64,000 nucleotides of DNA. Origin: Hyphomicrobiales bacterium (GTDB taxonomy: Bacteria > Pseudomonadota > Alphaproteobacteria > Rhizobiales > Xanthobacteraceae). Of this stretch, positions 1 to 7,664 are shown piece by piece (position 1 is the first letter of the stretch; each line of letters starts with the position of its first letter). The DNA lies in contig WHTP01000014.1 of NCBI GenBank assembly GCA_009377695.1, positions 1 to 64,000 of the forward strand, read 5' to 3'. Position numbers and translations under genes: made by a program. The notes under the pieces were generated by a model that saw only the letters and a list, made by a program, of their open reading frames with translations, was not told the DNA's origin and did not search any database.

Positions 1-306
1 ACCGACTACAAGCATCGCGCCGCCAAGGTGAAGGATTGCGTGAAGCTCACGCCGCGCAACATCCGCCGCATCGTCTGGCTGCCGCCGTCCTGCGCCTACC
101 GGCTCGTCGCCGAGGGCAAGGATCTCTACTGGTGGCATCCCTTGGTGTCGGGCGATCCGGAGACCGTGCATCTCGCGGGCGTGTCGGTGCGCGGGCGGGT
201 CGGCGCGTCGGAGGAGGCGGTGCGCGACGAGGAGCTCGAAGATCGCATCGTCCATTGGCCGCTGCGGCTCACGCGCGCGGCCAAACGGAAGACGAAGGTG
301 GGGTAG
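1..306 (+). CDS. YcgN-family cysteine-cluster protein (UPF0260), C-terminal part
   Basis: The frame is open from the first base, so the start lies outside the window; about 101 residues remain. The tail shows the block typical of the YcgN/UPF0260 family: DCVKLTP, then [31 protein letters not shown] and SVRGR. The family is small, cysteine-rich and of unknown function; the conserved cysteines suggest a metal or iron-sulphur site, but only two of them (in DCVKLTP and SCAYRL) are visible here. The stop is TAG at 304-306. No neighbour gives a functional hint. The family call is firm; the function is unknown. Confidence 0.85.
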   Translation, partial: TDYKHRAAKVKDCVKLTPRNIRRIVWLPPSCAYRLVAEGKDLYWWHPLVSGDPETVHLAGVSVRGRVGASEEAVRDEELEDRIVHWPLRLTRAAKRKTKVG

Positions 307-431
307 GGGCTGCGAGGCTCGATCTCTGGTGCGCGGAGCTTCATCTCTGGTGCGCGGAGCTTCCCGATTTTAGCGGTGCGGCATACCCGTGACCCTCTTC
401 CCACCCGGGCGCGCGCAAGCGCGCCCCGAGT

Positions 432-586
432 GCAGGCTCTTTGAGGGAGAGGGTGCCGAGCCGCAAAGCGGCGAGGCGGGTGAGGGGGGTGCTTCGTCGT
501 GGCGCGCTTCGCGCGCGACCCCTCACCCGGCTCCTCGCTACGCTCGTCGCCACCCTCTCCCTCAAGGGGAGAGGGTAAGAGCCTGC
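432..586. repeat. REP-like inverted repeat pair, 'empty' form of the cassette around the DUF559 gene
   Basis: Outer arms GCAGGCTCTT (432-441) and AAGAGCCTGC (577-586) pair perfectly. Inside lie GAGGGAGAGGGTG on the left and CACCCTCTCCCTC on the right, then GGGTGAGGGG and CCCCTCACCC, around a core of about 30 nt. The same two blocks, inverted, flank the DUF559 gene at 19004-19396. The rest of 307-635 holds no recognisable gene. Confidence 0.75.
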
Positions 587-635
587 GGCGCCGATGCGCT
601 TCAAGTGTCGATTGCCGGCGGTGGCAGAATTAGCG

Positions 636-977
636 CTACGCCACCCGATGGCCGAGCACGAATTCGGCGGGGCCGATCGGCGGGCATACGGCGACGACGG
701 TGAACAGCGCGGCGGGGTCGTCTTCAGCGACAAGGATGTGGATGCGCTTTACGCGCACCTCGACACGCCCTTGGCCCCCCGAGGCGCGATAGAGTCCGAT
801 CTCCTGGGGGCAGCCGAGCTCCCCCCAGGAGACCTGTGGCGCTACCGTGGTCGCCTCTCGCTGCGCCGTCGCTACCCGCCGCGCTGTCATCCGCCGATCC
901 CCCGAGTCGCGCGCAAACGCTACGGCGATTCCCGTTTGGCGCGATGCGCGGAAATGATCGCGAAGCAAGTTGTGCAC
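636..977 (-). CDS. Possible conserved hypothetical protein
   Basis: A 113-residue frame with a GTG start and a TAG stop (plus-strand 636-638). The C-terminal two thirds read like a genuine soluble protein, with the segments QVSWGELGCPQEIGLYRASG and ILVAEDDPAALFTVVAVCPP. The overlapping plus-strand frame is arginine-rich and low in complexity, as expected for a shadow. I see no good Shine-Dalgarno sequence before the GTG, and an internal ATG at residue 30 is an alternative start. I do not recognise the family, so this is only a candidate gene. Confidence 0.35.
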   Translation of the reverse strand: MHNLLRDHFRASRQTGIAVAFARDSGDRRMTARRVATAQREATTVAPQVSWGELGCPQEIGLYRASGGQGRVEVRVKRIHILVAEDDPAALFTVVAVCPPIGPAEFVLGHRVA

Positions 978-1102
978 AGTTTCGACGGAGGTTTGACGTC
1001 ATGGCCGCGACGCGAAATTCGAGTCCCCGGACGATTGTGAGTCATGCTTCGACGATTGATGACGAGCGAAACATCGTGCCGTTCGTATAAGGTGCGGCCG
1101 GC

Positions 1103-2623
1103 ATGAGCCCCACCGCGCCCACATCATCGCAATCGACGCCTGAGCCACCGCCGCCGTTCGACCGGGCCGCGGTCCGCCCGGTCATCGCCGGGCTGATGCT
1201 GGCGATGTTCCTGTCGGCGCTGGAGCAGACCATCGTCGCGCCGGCGCTCGCCGCAATCGGGCGCAGCCTCAACGACGTCGAGAATCTCTCCTGGGTGGTC
1301 ACCGCCTATCTGCTGTCGGCGACGGTGGCGACGCCGCTGTTCGGCAAGCTCTCCGACATCTACGGCCGGCGCGCGATGATGCTGATCGCGGTCGCGATCT
1401 TCCTTCTCGGCTCGCTCGCCTGCGCGCTGGCGCCGACCATGGGTGTGCTCGTCGCCGCCCGCGCGCTGCAAGGTTTTGGCGGCGGCGGAATCCTGCCGCT
1501 GGCGCAGACCGTGATCGCGGACATCCTCACGCCGCGGGAACGGCCGATCTTCCAGAGCTATTCGTCCGTGATGTTCATGACGGCGTCGATCCTTGGCCCG
1601 CTCGCCGGCGGCTTCCTCACCGATTATCTGCACTGGTCGTTCATCTTCTGGATCATGCTGCCGCTCGGCGCGGTGGCGCTGGCGATGACCGACCGTGCGC
1701 TCAAGCTCATTCCGCGCAACGACCGCCCGCACAAGCTCGACGTGACCGGCGCCGCGCTGATGGTGGTGGCCGCGGTGCTGCTGCTGCTCGCCTTGAGCTG
1801 GGGCGGTGTGCGCTATCGCTGGGGCTCGTTCGAGATCGTCGCGCTGCTCGCGTCGTCGGCGATCCTGTGGGTAGCGTTCGCGCGCCGGATCAGCAACGCG
1901 CCGGAGCCGTTCATCCCGCCGTCGCTGTTGCGCGACCCGCTGGTCGCCTTGATGATGGCCGCCGGTTTCTTCTCGATCGGCACCATCATCGGCCTGTCGA
2001 TCGTGGTGCCGCTCTATCTCGAGCTGGTGCTCGGCTTCTCGGCCTCGGGCGGCGGCATCGCGCTGATCGCCTATGTGGTCGGCACCACGCTCGGTTCGCT
2101 CGCGGCGGGGCAGCTGATCGCGCGCGTGCCTCGTTATAAGCGCGTGCCGCTGACGGCGCTGCCGCTGTCGATCGCGATGTTCCTGCTCTTGGCCTGGCAA
2201 CCGGCCGGCTGGTCGCTCGGCGGCATCGGCCTGGTGTTCGTGATCAACGGCCTCGGCGTCGGCACCATGTATCCGTTCACGACGGTGGTGACCCAGAACG
2301 CGATCGAGCCGCATCTGTTCGGCATTGCGACCGGCACGCTCAACTTCTTCCGGCAACTCGGCGGCGCGATCATCGTCGCGGTGTTCGTCGCGATCGTGCT
2401 CGGCGGGTTCGAAGGCGCCGAGGGCGCGCGGCTGCTCGAGATGCTGGCGGCGCACGGCGGGCGTGGCCTCGAGCGCGGCGCGAACGCGGCTCACTTCGCG
2501 CCGCTGTTCCGCTGGGTGTTCGTGTCGGCTGCGCTGTTCCTGGCGATCGCGATGGTGGCGGTGATCCTGGTCGAGGAGCGGCCGATGCGCGGGCCGGTGA
2601 CGCGGGTGAAGCCTGCGGAGTAG
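1103..2623 (+). CDS. MFS multidrug efflux transporter, DHA2 (EmrB/QacA-like)
   Basis: A 506-residue inner-membrane protein with about 14 hydrophobic segments, the usual size for DHA2 drug:proton antiporters. Motif A is visible after TM2 as GKLSDIYGRR; motif C-like GPLAGGFL follows TM5; TM1 carries ALEQTIVAPALAAIG, typical of this family. The N-terminal 25 residues are proline-rich and cytoplasmic. A close paralogue lies at 3302-4834 in the same orientation. No membrane-fusion (EmrA) or regulator gene is adjacent, so the substrate cannot be inferred. Stop TAG at 2621-2623 is followed by a vestigial hairpin that may end transcription. Confidence 0.93.
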   Translation: MSPTAPTSSQSTPEPPPPFDRAAVRPVIAGLMLAMFLSALEQTIVAPALAAIGRSLNDVENLSWVVTAYLLSATVATPLFGKLSDIYGRRAMMLIAVAIFLLGSLACALAPTMGVLVAARALQGFGGGGILPLAQTVIADILTPRERPIFQSYSSVMFMTASILGPLAGGFLTDYLHWSFIFWIMLPLGAVALAMTDRALKLIPRNDRPHKLDVTGAALMVVAAVLLLLALSWGGVRYRWGSFEIVALLASSAILWVAFARRISNAPEPFIPPSLLRDPLVALMMAAGFFSIGTIIGLSIVVPLYLELVLGFSASGGGIALIAYVVGTTLGSLAAGQLIARVPRYKRVPLTALPLSIAMFLLLAWQPAGWSLGGIGLVFVINGLGVGTMYPFTTVVTQNAIEPHLFGIATGTLNFFRQLGGAIIVAVFVAIVLGGFEGAEGARLLEMLAAHGGRGLERGANAAHFAPLFRWVFVSAALFLAIAMVAVILVEERPMRGPVTRVKPAE

Positions 2624-2632
2624 GGGCAGGAC

Positions 2633-2671
2633 CTGGTGTGGTGGTTACGAACTTCGGAATCGGGACACCAG
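2633..2671. repeat. Vestigial copy of the CTAGTG-type hairpin element
   Basis: CTGGTG at 2633-2638 pairs with CACCAG at 2666-2671. The right arm retains the A-type core, TACGAACTTCGGAATC (2646-2661), followed by GGGACACCAG. The left core has been deleted. Both outer ends have changed together from CTAG/CTAG to CTGG/CCAG. It lies between the convergent MFS and hicA genes. Confidence 0.6.
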
Positions 2672-2677
2672 CGACGG

Positions 2678-2878
2678 TCAGAACGCCTTTGGCAGTCCGG
2701 CTTGCCGCAAAATGGCGTTGGCGGTGTGCCGGCTTGGGATTCCAATCGGCACAGCAAAGCTTCGCTGTGTGATGGGACTGTACCAAATTTCGTGGCTGCC
2801 TTTGCCTTGCCGGACAAAGGTGCAGTCGGCTCCGCGTAACAGGTCACGCAGCGGTTGGTCGAACTGCGGCGCCATCAA
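2678..2878 (-). CDS. hicA: HicA-type toxin (mRNA interferase)
   Basis: A 66-residue protein with the double-stranded-RNA-binding-like fold signature of HicA/YcfA: FVRQGKGSHEIWYSP, where the histidine in GSHEIW is the family's catalytic residue, followed by SFAVPIG and the C-terminal helix HTANAILRQAGL. The family cleaves mRNA independently of the ribosome. Its start overlaps the end of the upstream DUF1902 gene by 4 nt (2875-2878), giving translational coupling in the order antitoxin-toxin. The pair sits between two paralogous efflux pumps. Confidence 0.88.
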   Translation of the reverse strand: MMAPQFDQPLRDLLRGADCTFVRQGKGSHEIWYSPITQRSFAVPIGIPSRHTANAILRQAGLPKAF

Positions 2879-3111
2879 GCGACGGCCGGTTCAGCTTCAC
2901 GCATTGCCGTGATCTGGACGAAGACAGACGTCGGATCGACGCCCGGGTGATTGTCCGGCAAGAGGTCCAGCGCCATCGCAGAAATTTTCGCAAGCAGCTC
3001 ATCGAGCGTTGGCGCGTCGGCAGCCGCCGGGATGTCGTCGCAATGGCCGCTCCAAACCGATGCCTCGTCGTCCCACACGGCGGAGATGGTGAAAATCACC
3101 GGCTTGGGCAT
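2875..3111 (-). CDS. DUF1902 protein, likely antitoxin partner of HicA
   Basis: 78 residues. ISAVWDDEASVWSGHCDDIP near the N-terminus, followed by TLDELLAKISAMALDLL, matches DUF1902, a HicB-like partial RNase-H fold often found upstream of hicA. Unlike longer HicB proteins it has no evident C-terminal ribbon-helix-helix domain, so autorepression cannot be assumed. It probably neutralises HicA by direct binding. The first gene of a two-gene minus-strand operon, its promoter should lie within 3112-3301. Confidence 0.85.
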   Translation of the reverse strand: MPKPVIFTISAVWDDEASVWSGHCDDIPAAADAPTLDELLAKISAMALDLLPDNHPGVDPTSVFVQITAMREAEPAVA

Positions 3112-3301
3112 TTGGACTCCGTTGCTTACGGCACCGCGCTGGTGTGTACGGGCTTGTTATCACATCGAGCCCGGCGCTGCATACCAGCCTCCCGCAACGC
3201 AGCATTGTTTTTGCACCCACCCGGGCGCACATCTGACCGATGCTCCGATTCACCCCGCCTTTGCTGCCGGCCGGCAGCCGCTGGTCGTTGAGACGCCGGC
3301 G

Positions 3302-4834
3302 ATGAGTTCCCTGCAGAAGCGTGCTGAAGCCGCCGCGTCCGATGCGGCGTCCGTCGCCGTCGCGCCGCCGCGGCTGACCCACCCCGAGATCCGCCGCGTG
3401 TTCTACGGGCTGATGCTTGGCGGCTTCCTCCAGGCGGTGAACCAGACCATCGTGGCGAGCGCGCTGCCGACGATCGGGCGCGACCTCAACGATTTCCAGA
3501 ACCTGTCCTGGGTCATCATCGCGTTCCTGTTGTCGGCCACCATCGTGGCGCCGCTCTATGGCAAGCTCGCCGACATCCACGGCCGCCGCGGCATGATGCT
3601 GGTCGCGCTCGGCCTGTTCGTCGTCGGCTCCGCGCTCTGCGGCATGGCGCAGAACATGGCGATGCTGATCGCCGGCCGCACATTGCAGGGGATCGGCGGC
3701 GGCGGCATCGTGCCAATGATCCAGATCATCGTTGCGGATATGGTGACGCCGCGCGAGCGCGGCCGCTACCAGGCCTACATGGGCACTGCGTGGATTGCCG
3801 CCGGCACGATCGGTCCCGCGCTCGGCGGCGTCATCGCCGAGAACTGGAACTGGTCGATGATCTTCTGGCTCAACGTGCCGCTCGGCCTGCTCGCCGCCGC
3901 GCTGCTCAACCGGTCGATCAAGCGCCTGCCGGCGGTCAGCCACAAGCATAAGCTCGATTTCTTCGGCGCTGCGCTGGTGATGGCGGCAGCGACGCTGCTG
4001 CTGCTCGCGCTCACCACCGGCGGCACACGGGTCCCATGGCTCTCGCCGACGATCGTCTCGCTGATGGTCGGCTCGGTCCTGCTCACGCTGGTGGCGCGCT
4101 GGTGGCTCAAGCGCGCGCCGGAGCCGTTCCTGCCGCTCACCGTGCTGGCCAATCCGATCATGAAGCTCGGCACCGCCGCGACCTCTTTCGCCATGGGCGT
4201 GATGACCGGCTTCATGATCTACATGCCGCTCTACTTCCAGGTGGTGCACCACCTGACGCCGACGCAGGCCGGCCTCGCGCTCATTCCGGTCATCGTGATG
4301 ACGACGCCGGGCTCGATGGCGTCCGGCCGCGCGATGATGCATCTCGACCGCTACAAGCTCTCGCCCTATGTCGGCATGTCGCTTGCGACCCTCGCGGTGG
4401 CCACGCTCGTGGTGTGGCCGGACATGCCGGTGCTCTGGGCGGTGGCTGCGATCGCGATGGTCGGCTACGGCGTCGGCAGCGTGTTTCCGATCGCCACCGT
4501 TTGCGTGCAGAACGCGGTGTGGCGGCACGAGGTCGGCATCGCGACCGGCGCGATGAACTTCTTCCGCGCACTCACATCGGCGCTTGCGGTCGCGATCATG
4601 GGCGCGATCCTGCTCAGCGGGCTCGGCTTTGCGCCGGAACGGGGCGGCGGTGGTGTCGAGGTGCTGGCGGCGAGCGCCGGCGCGTCCGGCCGCGACGTCG
4701 CGGGCGTCTTTCAATGGGTGTTCGTCGCCGCGCTCGTGTTCTCGGTGACCTCGCTCATTGCGATCATCCTGATGGAGGAGCGACCGCTGGACGGCGCGCA
4801 GGAGGTGCCGCCGCCGACCGAGCCGGCGGAGTAG
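3302..4834 (+). CDS. MFS multidrug efflux transporter, DHA2, paralogue of the 1103 gene
   Basis: About 510 residues from ATG 3302; the frame is open further upstream, but the long extension is compositionally unlike a protein and overlaps the antitoxin gene antisense. TM1 has AVNQTIVASALPTIGRDLND, motif A reads GKLADIHGRRGMM, and motif C-like GTIGPALGGVI follows. Hydrophobic segments again suggest 14 TMs. The first 35 residues are an alanine-rich cytoplasmic leader. Close similarity to the 1103 product along the whole length indicates duplication with the toxin-antitoxin pair lying between the copies. Substrate unknown. Confidence 0.92.
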   Translation: MSSLQKRAEAAASDAASVAVAPPRLTHPEIRRVFYGLMLGGFLQAVNQTIVASALPTIGRDLNDFQNLSWVIIAFLLSATIVAPLYGKLADIHGRRGMMLVALGLFVVGSALCGMAQNMAMLIAGRTLQGIGGGGIVPMIQIIVADMVTPRERGRYQAYMGTAWIAAGTIGPALGGVIAENWNWSMIFWLNVPLGLLAAALLNRSIKRLPAVSHKHKLDFFGAALVMAAATLLLLALTTGGTRVPWLSPTIVSLMVGSVLLTLVARWWLKRAPEPFLPLTVLANPIMKLGTAATSFAMGVMTGFMIYMPLYFQVVHHLTPTQAGLALIPVIVMTTPGSMASGRAMMHLDRYKLSPYVGMSLATLAVATLVVWPDMPVLWAVAAIAMVGYGVGSVFPIATVCVQNAVWRHEVGIATGAMNFFRALTSALAVAIMGAILLSGLGFAPERGGGGVEVLAASAGASGRDVAGVFQWVFVAALVFSVTSLIAIILMEERPLDGAQEVPPPTEPAE

Positions 4835-4850
4835 GGCGGCGCTGCGACCG

Positions 4851-4893
4851 CGAGAGCGCGATTGCTTGAGGTCGAATCGCAATCACGCTCTCG
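4851..4893. terminator. Strong hairpin after the second MFS gene
   Basis: CGAGAGCGCGATTGC (4851-4865) pairs with GCAATCACGCTCTCG (4879-4893), 15 bp with one C-A mismatch and a 13-nt loop. A T-rich run (TTGTTGTTT) follows. It also forms the outer half of a dispersed repeat whose inner palindrome begins at 4904. Confidence 0.6.
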
Positions 4894-4903
4894 CTTGTTG
4901 TTT

Positions 4904-4952
4904 AAGCATGATCTTTTCCGAAAACCGGTTCCCACTTTTCGGGATCATGCTT
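4904..4952. repeat. Dispersed GATC-containing palindromic repeat
   Basis: AAGCATGATC at the left and GATCATGCTT at the right form the ends, with TTTTCCGAAAACCGG and CCCACTTTTCGGG between them. Related copies lie at 24915-24990 (degenerate), 25007-25049 and 51911-51957 (opposite orientation). I know this type of palindrome from Bradyrhizobium-like genomes; it supports the taxonomic call. Confidence 0.8.
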
Positions 4953-4955
4953 CAC

Positions 4956-5474
4956 TCATCGTCGCGCCATGAACCAGTCGGTGAAGAAGTAGGGGCCGAG
5001 CGTCCACACGGCAGTCCATAGCGCCGCGCCGATGGCGTTGGCCGCGACGAAGTGCAGCCACGGCATCGCCAAGGTGCCGGCGACCACGCCATTGAGCTGG
5101 CGCAGAATGGCAACGAAACGCGCCGTCGCGACAATGAACGGGCCCTTGGCTCGAAACAGGGCCTGCATCTGGGCAAGGCGTTGGGCGGTCAGACCGACCC
5201 GCGGCCCGAACCGCTCCAGGATCGTGCGGCCGCCGTAGCGGCCGATCAGGTAACCCGTGCTGTCGCCGAGCACGGCCCCGACGAATACGGCGACCATCAC
5301 GTGCGCGATCGACAGGTCCCCGCGCGTCGCCAGCACGCTCGCAGCGATCACCGCGCTTTCGCCAGGCATCGGCACGCCGAATGACTCCAGATAGATGATG
5401 ACGAACAGCGCCATCGCGCCGTAGGCGATGATGTACGGCTCGATCAGATGCAGGGTGTGATGAACGAATTCCAT
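4956..5474 (-). CDS. DedA-family inner-membrane protein
   Basis: 172 residues with several membrane segments. The DedA/SNARE-associated signature is clear: ESFGVPMPGESAVI in the first re-entrant region, GDSTGYLIGRYGGR after TM2, and the second signature ATARFVAILRQLNGVVAG with its conserved arginines. Family members act in lipid-carrier recycling, membrane homeostasis and envelope stress tolerance. It is the only gene on this strand here; the 600-bp region upstream is filled with hairpin elements. Confidence 0.9.
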   Translation of the reverse strand: MEFVHHTLHLIEPYIIAYGAMALFVIIYLESFGVPMPGESAVIAASVLATRGDLSIAHVMVAVFVGAVLGDSTGYLIGRYGGRTILERFGPRVGLTAQRLAQMQALFRAKGPFIVATARFVAILRQLNGVVAGTLAMPWLHFVAANAIGAALWTAVWTLGPYFFTDWFMARR

Positions 5475-5520
5475 CCCGCACTCGTGCCGCCGAGGCGGGC
5501 GGCGTCATCGGAAAATCGCG

Positions 5521-5595
5521 CTAGTGTCCCGATTCCGAAGTTCGTACGATCTTGCGGCGGGCTCCTATACGAACTTCGGAATCGAAGGACACTAG
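5521..5595. repeat. CTAGTG hairpin element, module A (first of a pair)
   Basis: Outer stem CTAGTGTCC / GGACACTAG; inner core GATTCCGAAGTTCGTA with its exact complement TACGAACTTCGGAATC. The right arm has an extra TT (read on the complementary strand) between outer stem and core. The loop is about 20 nt. It is followed by the linker CAACTTATTGATTATGG and module B. Same core as modules 9530-9606 and 60456-60529. Confidence 0.85.
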
Positions 5596-5611
5596 CAACT
5601 TATTGATTATG

Positions 5612-5686
5612 GTGTGGCTTTGGTTCAGAAGTCCGCAACTCGGACTCGCAGCAACCAATCTGCGGACTTCTGAACCGCCACACTAG
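5612..5686. repeat. CTAGTG hairpin element, module B (second of a pair)
   Basis: Left arm TGTGGC-TTT-GGTTCAGAAGTCCGCA, right arm TGCGGACTTCTGAACC-GCCACACTAG. The TTT bulge is on the arm facing module A. The left CTAG has decayed. The same core and bulge recur at 60543-60620, with half copies at 24847 and 49303. Confidence 0.85.
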
Positions 5687-5824
5687 TGCGATCGATGACT
5701 GACGTCTGTCCTCGTGTACCAACAACCATCATGCCCCACAATCGAGGGCGAGCGCGACGCGGACAAGACCCCACGATTTCGGTTACCGCCGGATGAACTG
5801 GCCGCGCTGACCGCCGGGCAGGGC

Positions 5825-5901
5825 CTAGTGGAGTGGATTTGACATTCGCGACCCCCTGGCAGCGAACGCGCGAAGCGAATGTCAAATCCAAACTCCACTA
5901 G
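5825..5901. repeat. CTAGTG hairpin element, module C
   Basis: Outer stem CTAGTGGAG / CTCCACTAG; core GGATTTGACATTCGC and its complement; the extra TT is on the right arm, facing the linker CAACTTATACTTG and half-module D. Same core and outer stem as 37330-37408. Confidence 0.85.
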
Positions 5902-5914
5902 CAACTTATACTTG

Positions 5915-5943
5915 CTAGTGGTCCTTCGATTCTAACATTCGCA
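5915..5943. repeat. CTAGTG hairpin element, left half of module D
   Basis: CTAGTGGTCC-TT-CGATTCTAACATTCGCA is the left arm of the module type seen complete at 37241-37316. No right arm follows, so this is a truncated second member of the C-D pair. Confidence 0.7.
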
Positions 5944-6077
5944 AGTCGCCTGCGGAAATGGGATGCGATAGAGATGACGCGGCCGACCGAGCCGGCGCCG
6001 CCGCGGACCTTTTTCGCGTTGCCAACGTTATCTTGTTGCACTTCCGCACGAGCCCGATGGAGAAAGGAGGTAAATCC

Positions 6078-6320
6078 ATGGCCTATCGAGTCTATAGCGG
6101 TCCGCGCGGCACGGAGACAATCTCTCCGCTCGAGAAGGATCGCATGTTGTACAAGGAATTTTCATCGCTCGACCAGGCGATGAGCTGGGCCCGGCATGTC
6201 AACGACAACGGCCGGACTGCGCTCCTGATCGAAGGTGACGACGGCACCCATCTCACGCATACCGAGATCACCGCCGCGCTGACGCATCCCGAGCGCCCGC
6301 CACTGCACGCGGGATCGTGA
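6078..6320 (+). CDS. Small conserved hypothetical protein
   Basis: 80 residues from ATG 6078, chosen because AAAGGAGG (6063-6070) lies at ideal distance; the longer open frame upstream is not protein-like. The sequence begins MAYRVYSGPRGTETISPLEK and contains a helical stretch with MSWARHVND and TALLIEGDDGTHL. No signal peptide or membrane segment is present, so it is probably cytoplasmic. It resembles a class of short hypotheticals I associate with Bradyrhizobium-like genomes; no function is known to me. It stands alone between the hairpin cluster and a decayed TPR remnant. Confidence 0.75.
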   Translation: MAYRVYSGPRGTETISPLEKDRMLYKEFSSLDQAMSWARHVNDNGRTALLIEGDDGTHLTHTEITAALTHPERPPLHAGS

Positions 6321-6731
6321 CACGACGTTGCGGCATGGGAGCGGGCGTCATGGTTGAGACGCTCGGCTTCGGCCTCGCTCCTCACTCAGGAGTCACGAAC
6401 TTCCCAAATACTTTCCGCCATCACCCGGAGGAGCCTGCCCAGTTCAAGGACCCAAGTCGGCGACAGCCGACTTGGGTGGCAGGCCTCTCGACGGGCGAGG
6501 GCGCGCTAAGCCGATCAGCGCATTGCCGCGGTTGAAGAGAACTTGCGCATCGGTGGGATCGATCGCGGCGGCCCGCTCGAAGCTCTGCGCGCCTCGGCGA
6601 AGCGTCTGAGCTCACCGCGATTGCGCCAATTCGCAAATGTGCCTCGATGGCCTCATGCCGGCTACGAGCTTGCGGTCTTCGTGGGGTAAACGAGCGGAGG
6701 GTGAGTTTCCGTGCTCCGTGCGCAAATGCTC
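6321..6731. other. Gene-poor interval with a TPR gene remnant
   Basis: About 410 bp with no intact gene. The minus strand of 6505-6640 holds a decayed TPR segment (separate entry); the rest shows nothing recognisable. Confidence 0.6.
6505..6640 (-). pseudogene. Remnant of a tetratricopeptide-repeat protein
   Basis: Reading the minus strand, one frame gives SFERAAAIDPTDAQVLFN followed by RGNALIGL, which is the TPR consensus. A second frame just upstream gives NRGELRRFAEAR, the preceding TPR helix pair. A stop lies just before the intact part and a shift joins the two frames, so at least one frameshift is needed to reconstruct two repeats. No start or remainder of the gene was found nearby. 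This is a fossil fragment, not a working gene. Confidence 0.55.
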
Positions 6732-7076
6732 TTAGTTCGTACGCAGTCCTTGCCCGACGGTCGTGGTGTCAGGCAGCTTGCGCGCATCGCGCTTCATTTC
6801 AAGGCAGGTCAAAAGCTCCGTGTAGGTGCCGGGCGTGCCGGTCGTCGTCAGCCGGTAACAGCTCCTGCGATCGGCAGGCAAGAAGCTGCTCCACTGTTTG
6901 ACCAGGGTATCGCGCGCGGCTCCCTCGCTCCTTTGGCAACCTTCGTAATTCTGGCTCAGGCCGATCGAGCCCTTGGCCGCCGCCTTGCAGCTCGGCCCTA
7001 CGTTGATGGTGGGGACGCTCTGGGCGGCTGCGATTCCGCTCGAAGCGAGCAGCAGGACAGCGAAAAGGGATTTCAT
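6732..7076 (-). CDS. Small secreted protein of unknown function
   Basis: 114 residues. The N-terminus MKSLFAVLLLASSGIAAAQS is a classical signal peptide with an AAA-Q cleavage site. The mature part contains four cysteines (in PSCKAAAKG, EGCQRSEG, RSCYRLTTTG and LTCLEMKRD), which could form two disulphides in the periplasm. The pattern CKAAA..GL....E.C...E..AR is like a group of short periplasmic proteins common in Bradyrhizobium relatives. Function not known. Monocistronic on the minus strand. Confidence 0.8.
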   Translation of the reverse strand: MKSLFAVLLLASSGIAAAQSVPTINVGPSCKAAAKGSIGLSQNYEGCQRSEGAARDTLVKQWSSFLPADRRSCYRLTTTGTPGTYTELLTCLEMKRDARKLPDTTTVGQGLRTN

Positions 7077-7225
7077 GAGCGTGTTCCCGGGTGCGTCGAA
7101 ATTCGGGTATCTTTATAACGCGAGGGGAGACCGAAGTGTTGCAGTCCGGTTGCGAGGGTGAATCATCCGGTTGCGGGCGTGAATCAATTGTCAGCTTGCC
7201 TCGCCGTCCATTGCGACCCACCTTG

Positions 7226-7645
7226 TCAGCCATCCTGGGTGTCCTGCACGTCCACCCCCTCGGGAAGGGCGATCCATGTGTGGCGGCGGGAGGCCCAGTA
7301 CAGCCTTGCCGGCGGAACGAAGCCTGGATCGGCAAAGCAACCCACCGATACACCAGTCATGCCCGGCATGCCTTCGGACTGGAAGCCGACGGAGATGCCG
7401 CAGGTGGGGCAGAACATGCTCTCGATCCAGCGGCCGGAATCGCCGATATGCCGCCAGGCCTTGCGCTCGCCTGCGATCGTCACCGCAGCGCTCGGAAACA
7501 CCGCGGCATAGGTGAAGGCGCTGCCGCTCTTGCGCTGGCAGCAGAGGCACGCGCAGACGTAGACGGTGACGGGATCGCCGCTTACCGTCGCGGTGAGGGC
7601 GCCGCAACCGCATCGCGCCGTGCGCTTACTGTCTGTTGCCGTCAT
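7226..7645 (-). CDS. GFA-family (glutathione-dependent formaldehyde-activating-like, DUF636) zinc protein
   Basis: 139 residues. The zinc-binding pattern of the GFA/CENP-V fold is present: RCGCGALTATV (CxC), CACLCCQRKSGSAF (Cx2C near residues 32-36) and MFCPTCGISVGF (CPxCG). Only some family members act on S-hydroxymethylglutathione; most are uncharacterised, so the enzyme name should not be read as the function. ATG at 7643-7645. It lies 19 bp downstream of the ABC-2 permease gene on the same strand and may be co-transcribed with the exporter. Confidence 0.88.
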   Translation of the reverse strand: MTATDSKRTARCGCGALTATVSGDPVTVYVCACLCCQRKSGSAFTYAAVFPSAAVTIAGERKAWRHIGDSGRWIESMFCPTCGISVGFQSEGMPGMTGVSVGCFADPGFVPPARLYWASRRHTWIALPEGVDVQDTQDG

Positions 7646-7664
7646 GTCTGCGCCCAGACTTCGA

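Larger units (their letters stand above)
5475..6077. other. Gene-free interval rich in hairpin elements
   Basis: About 600 bp between dedA and the small gene at 6078, holding three complete hairpin modules and one half module, listed separately. The parts between them (5687-5824 and 5944-6060) show no recognisable gene. Confidence 0.7.

Noticed and set aside
594-1040. Plus-strand frame of 148 codons before the first MFS gene
   Set aside because: Arginine-rich and antisense to a more plausible minus-strand frame; no ribosome-binding site.
1124-2494. Long minus-strand open frame opposite the first MFS gene
   Set aside because: Its product is almost entirely R, H, D, E and Q, the usual shadow of a GC-rich membrane-protein gene; similar shadows at 2999-4882 (minus), 15658-17592 (minus) and 32450-34615 (plus) were rejected for the same reason.
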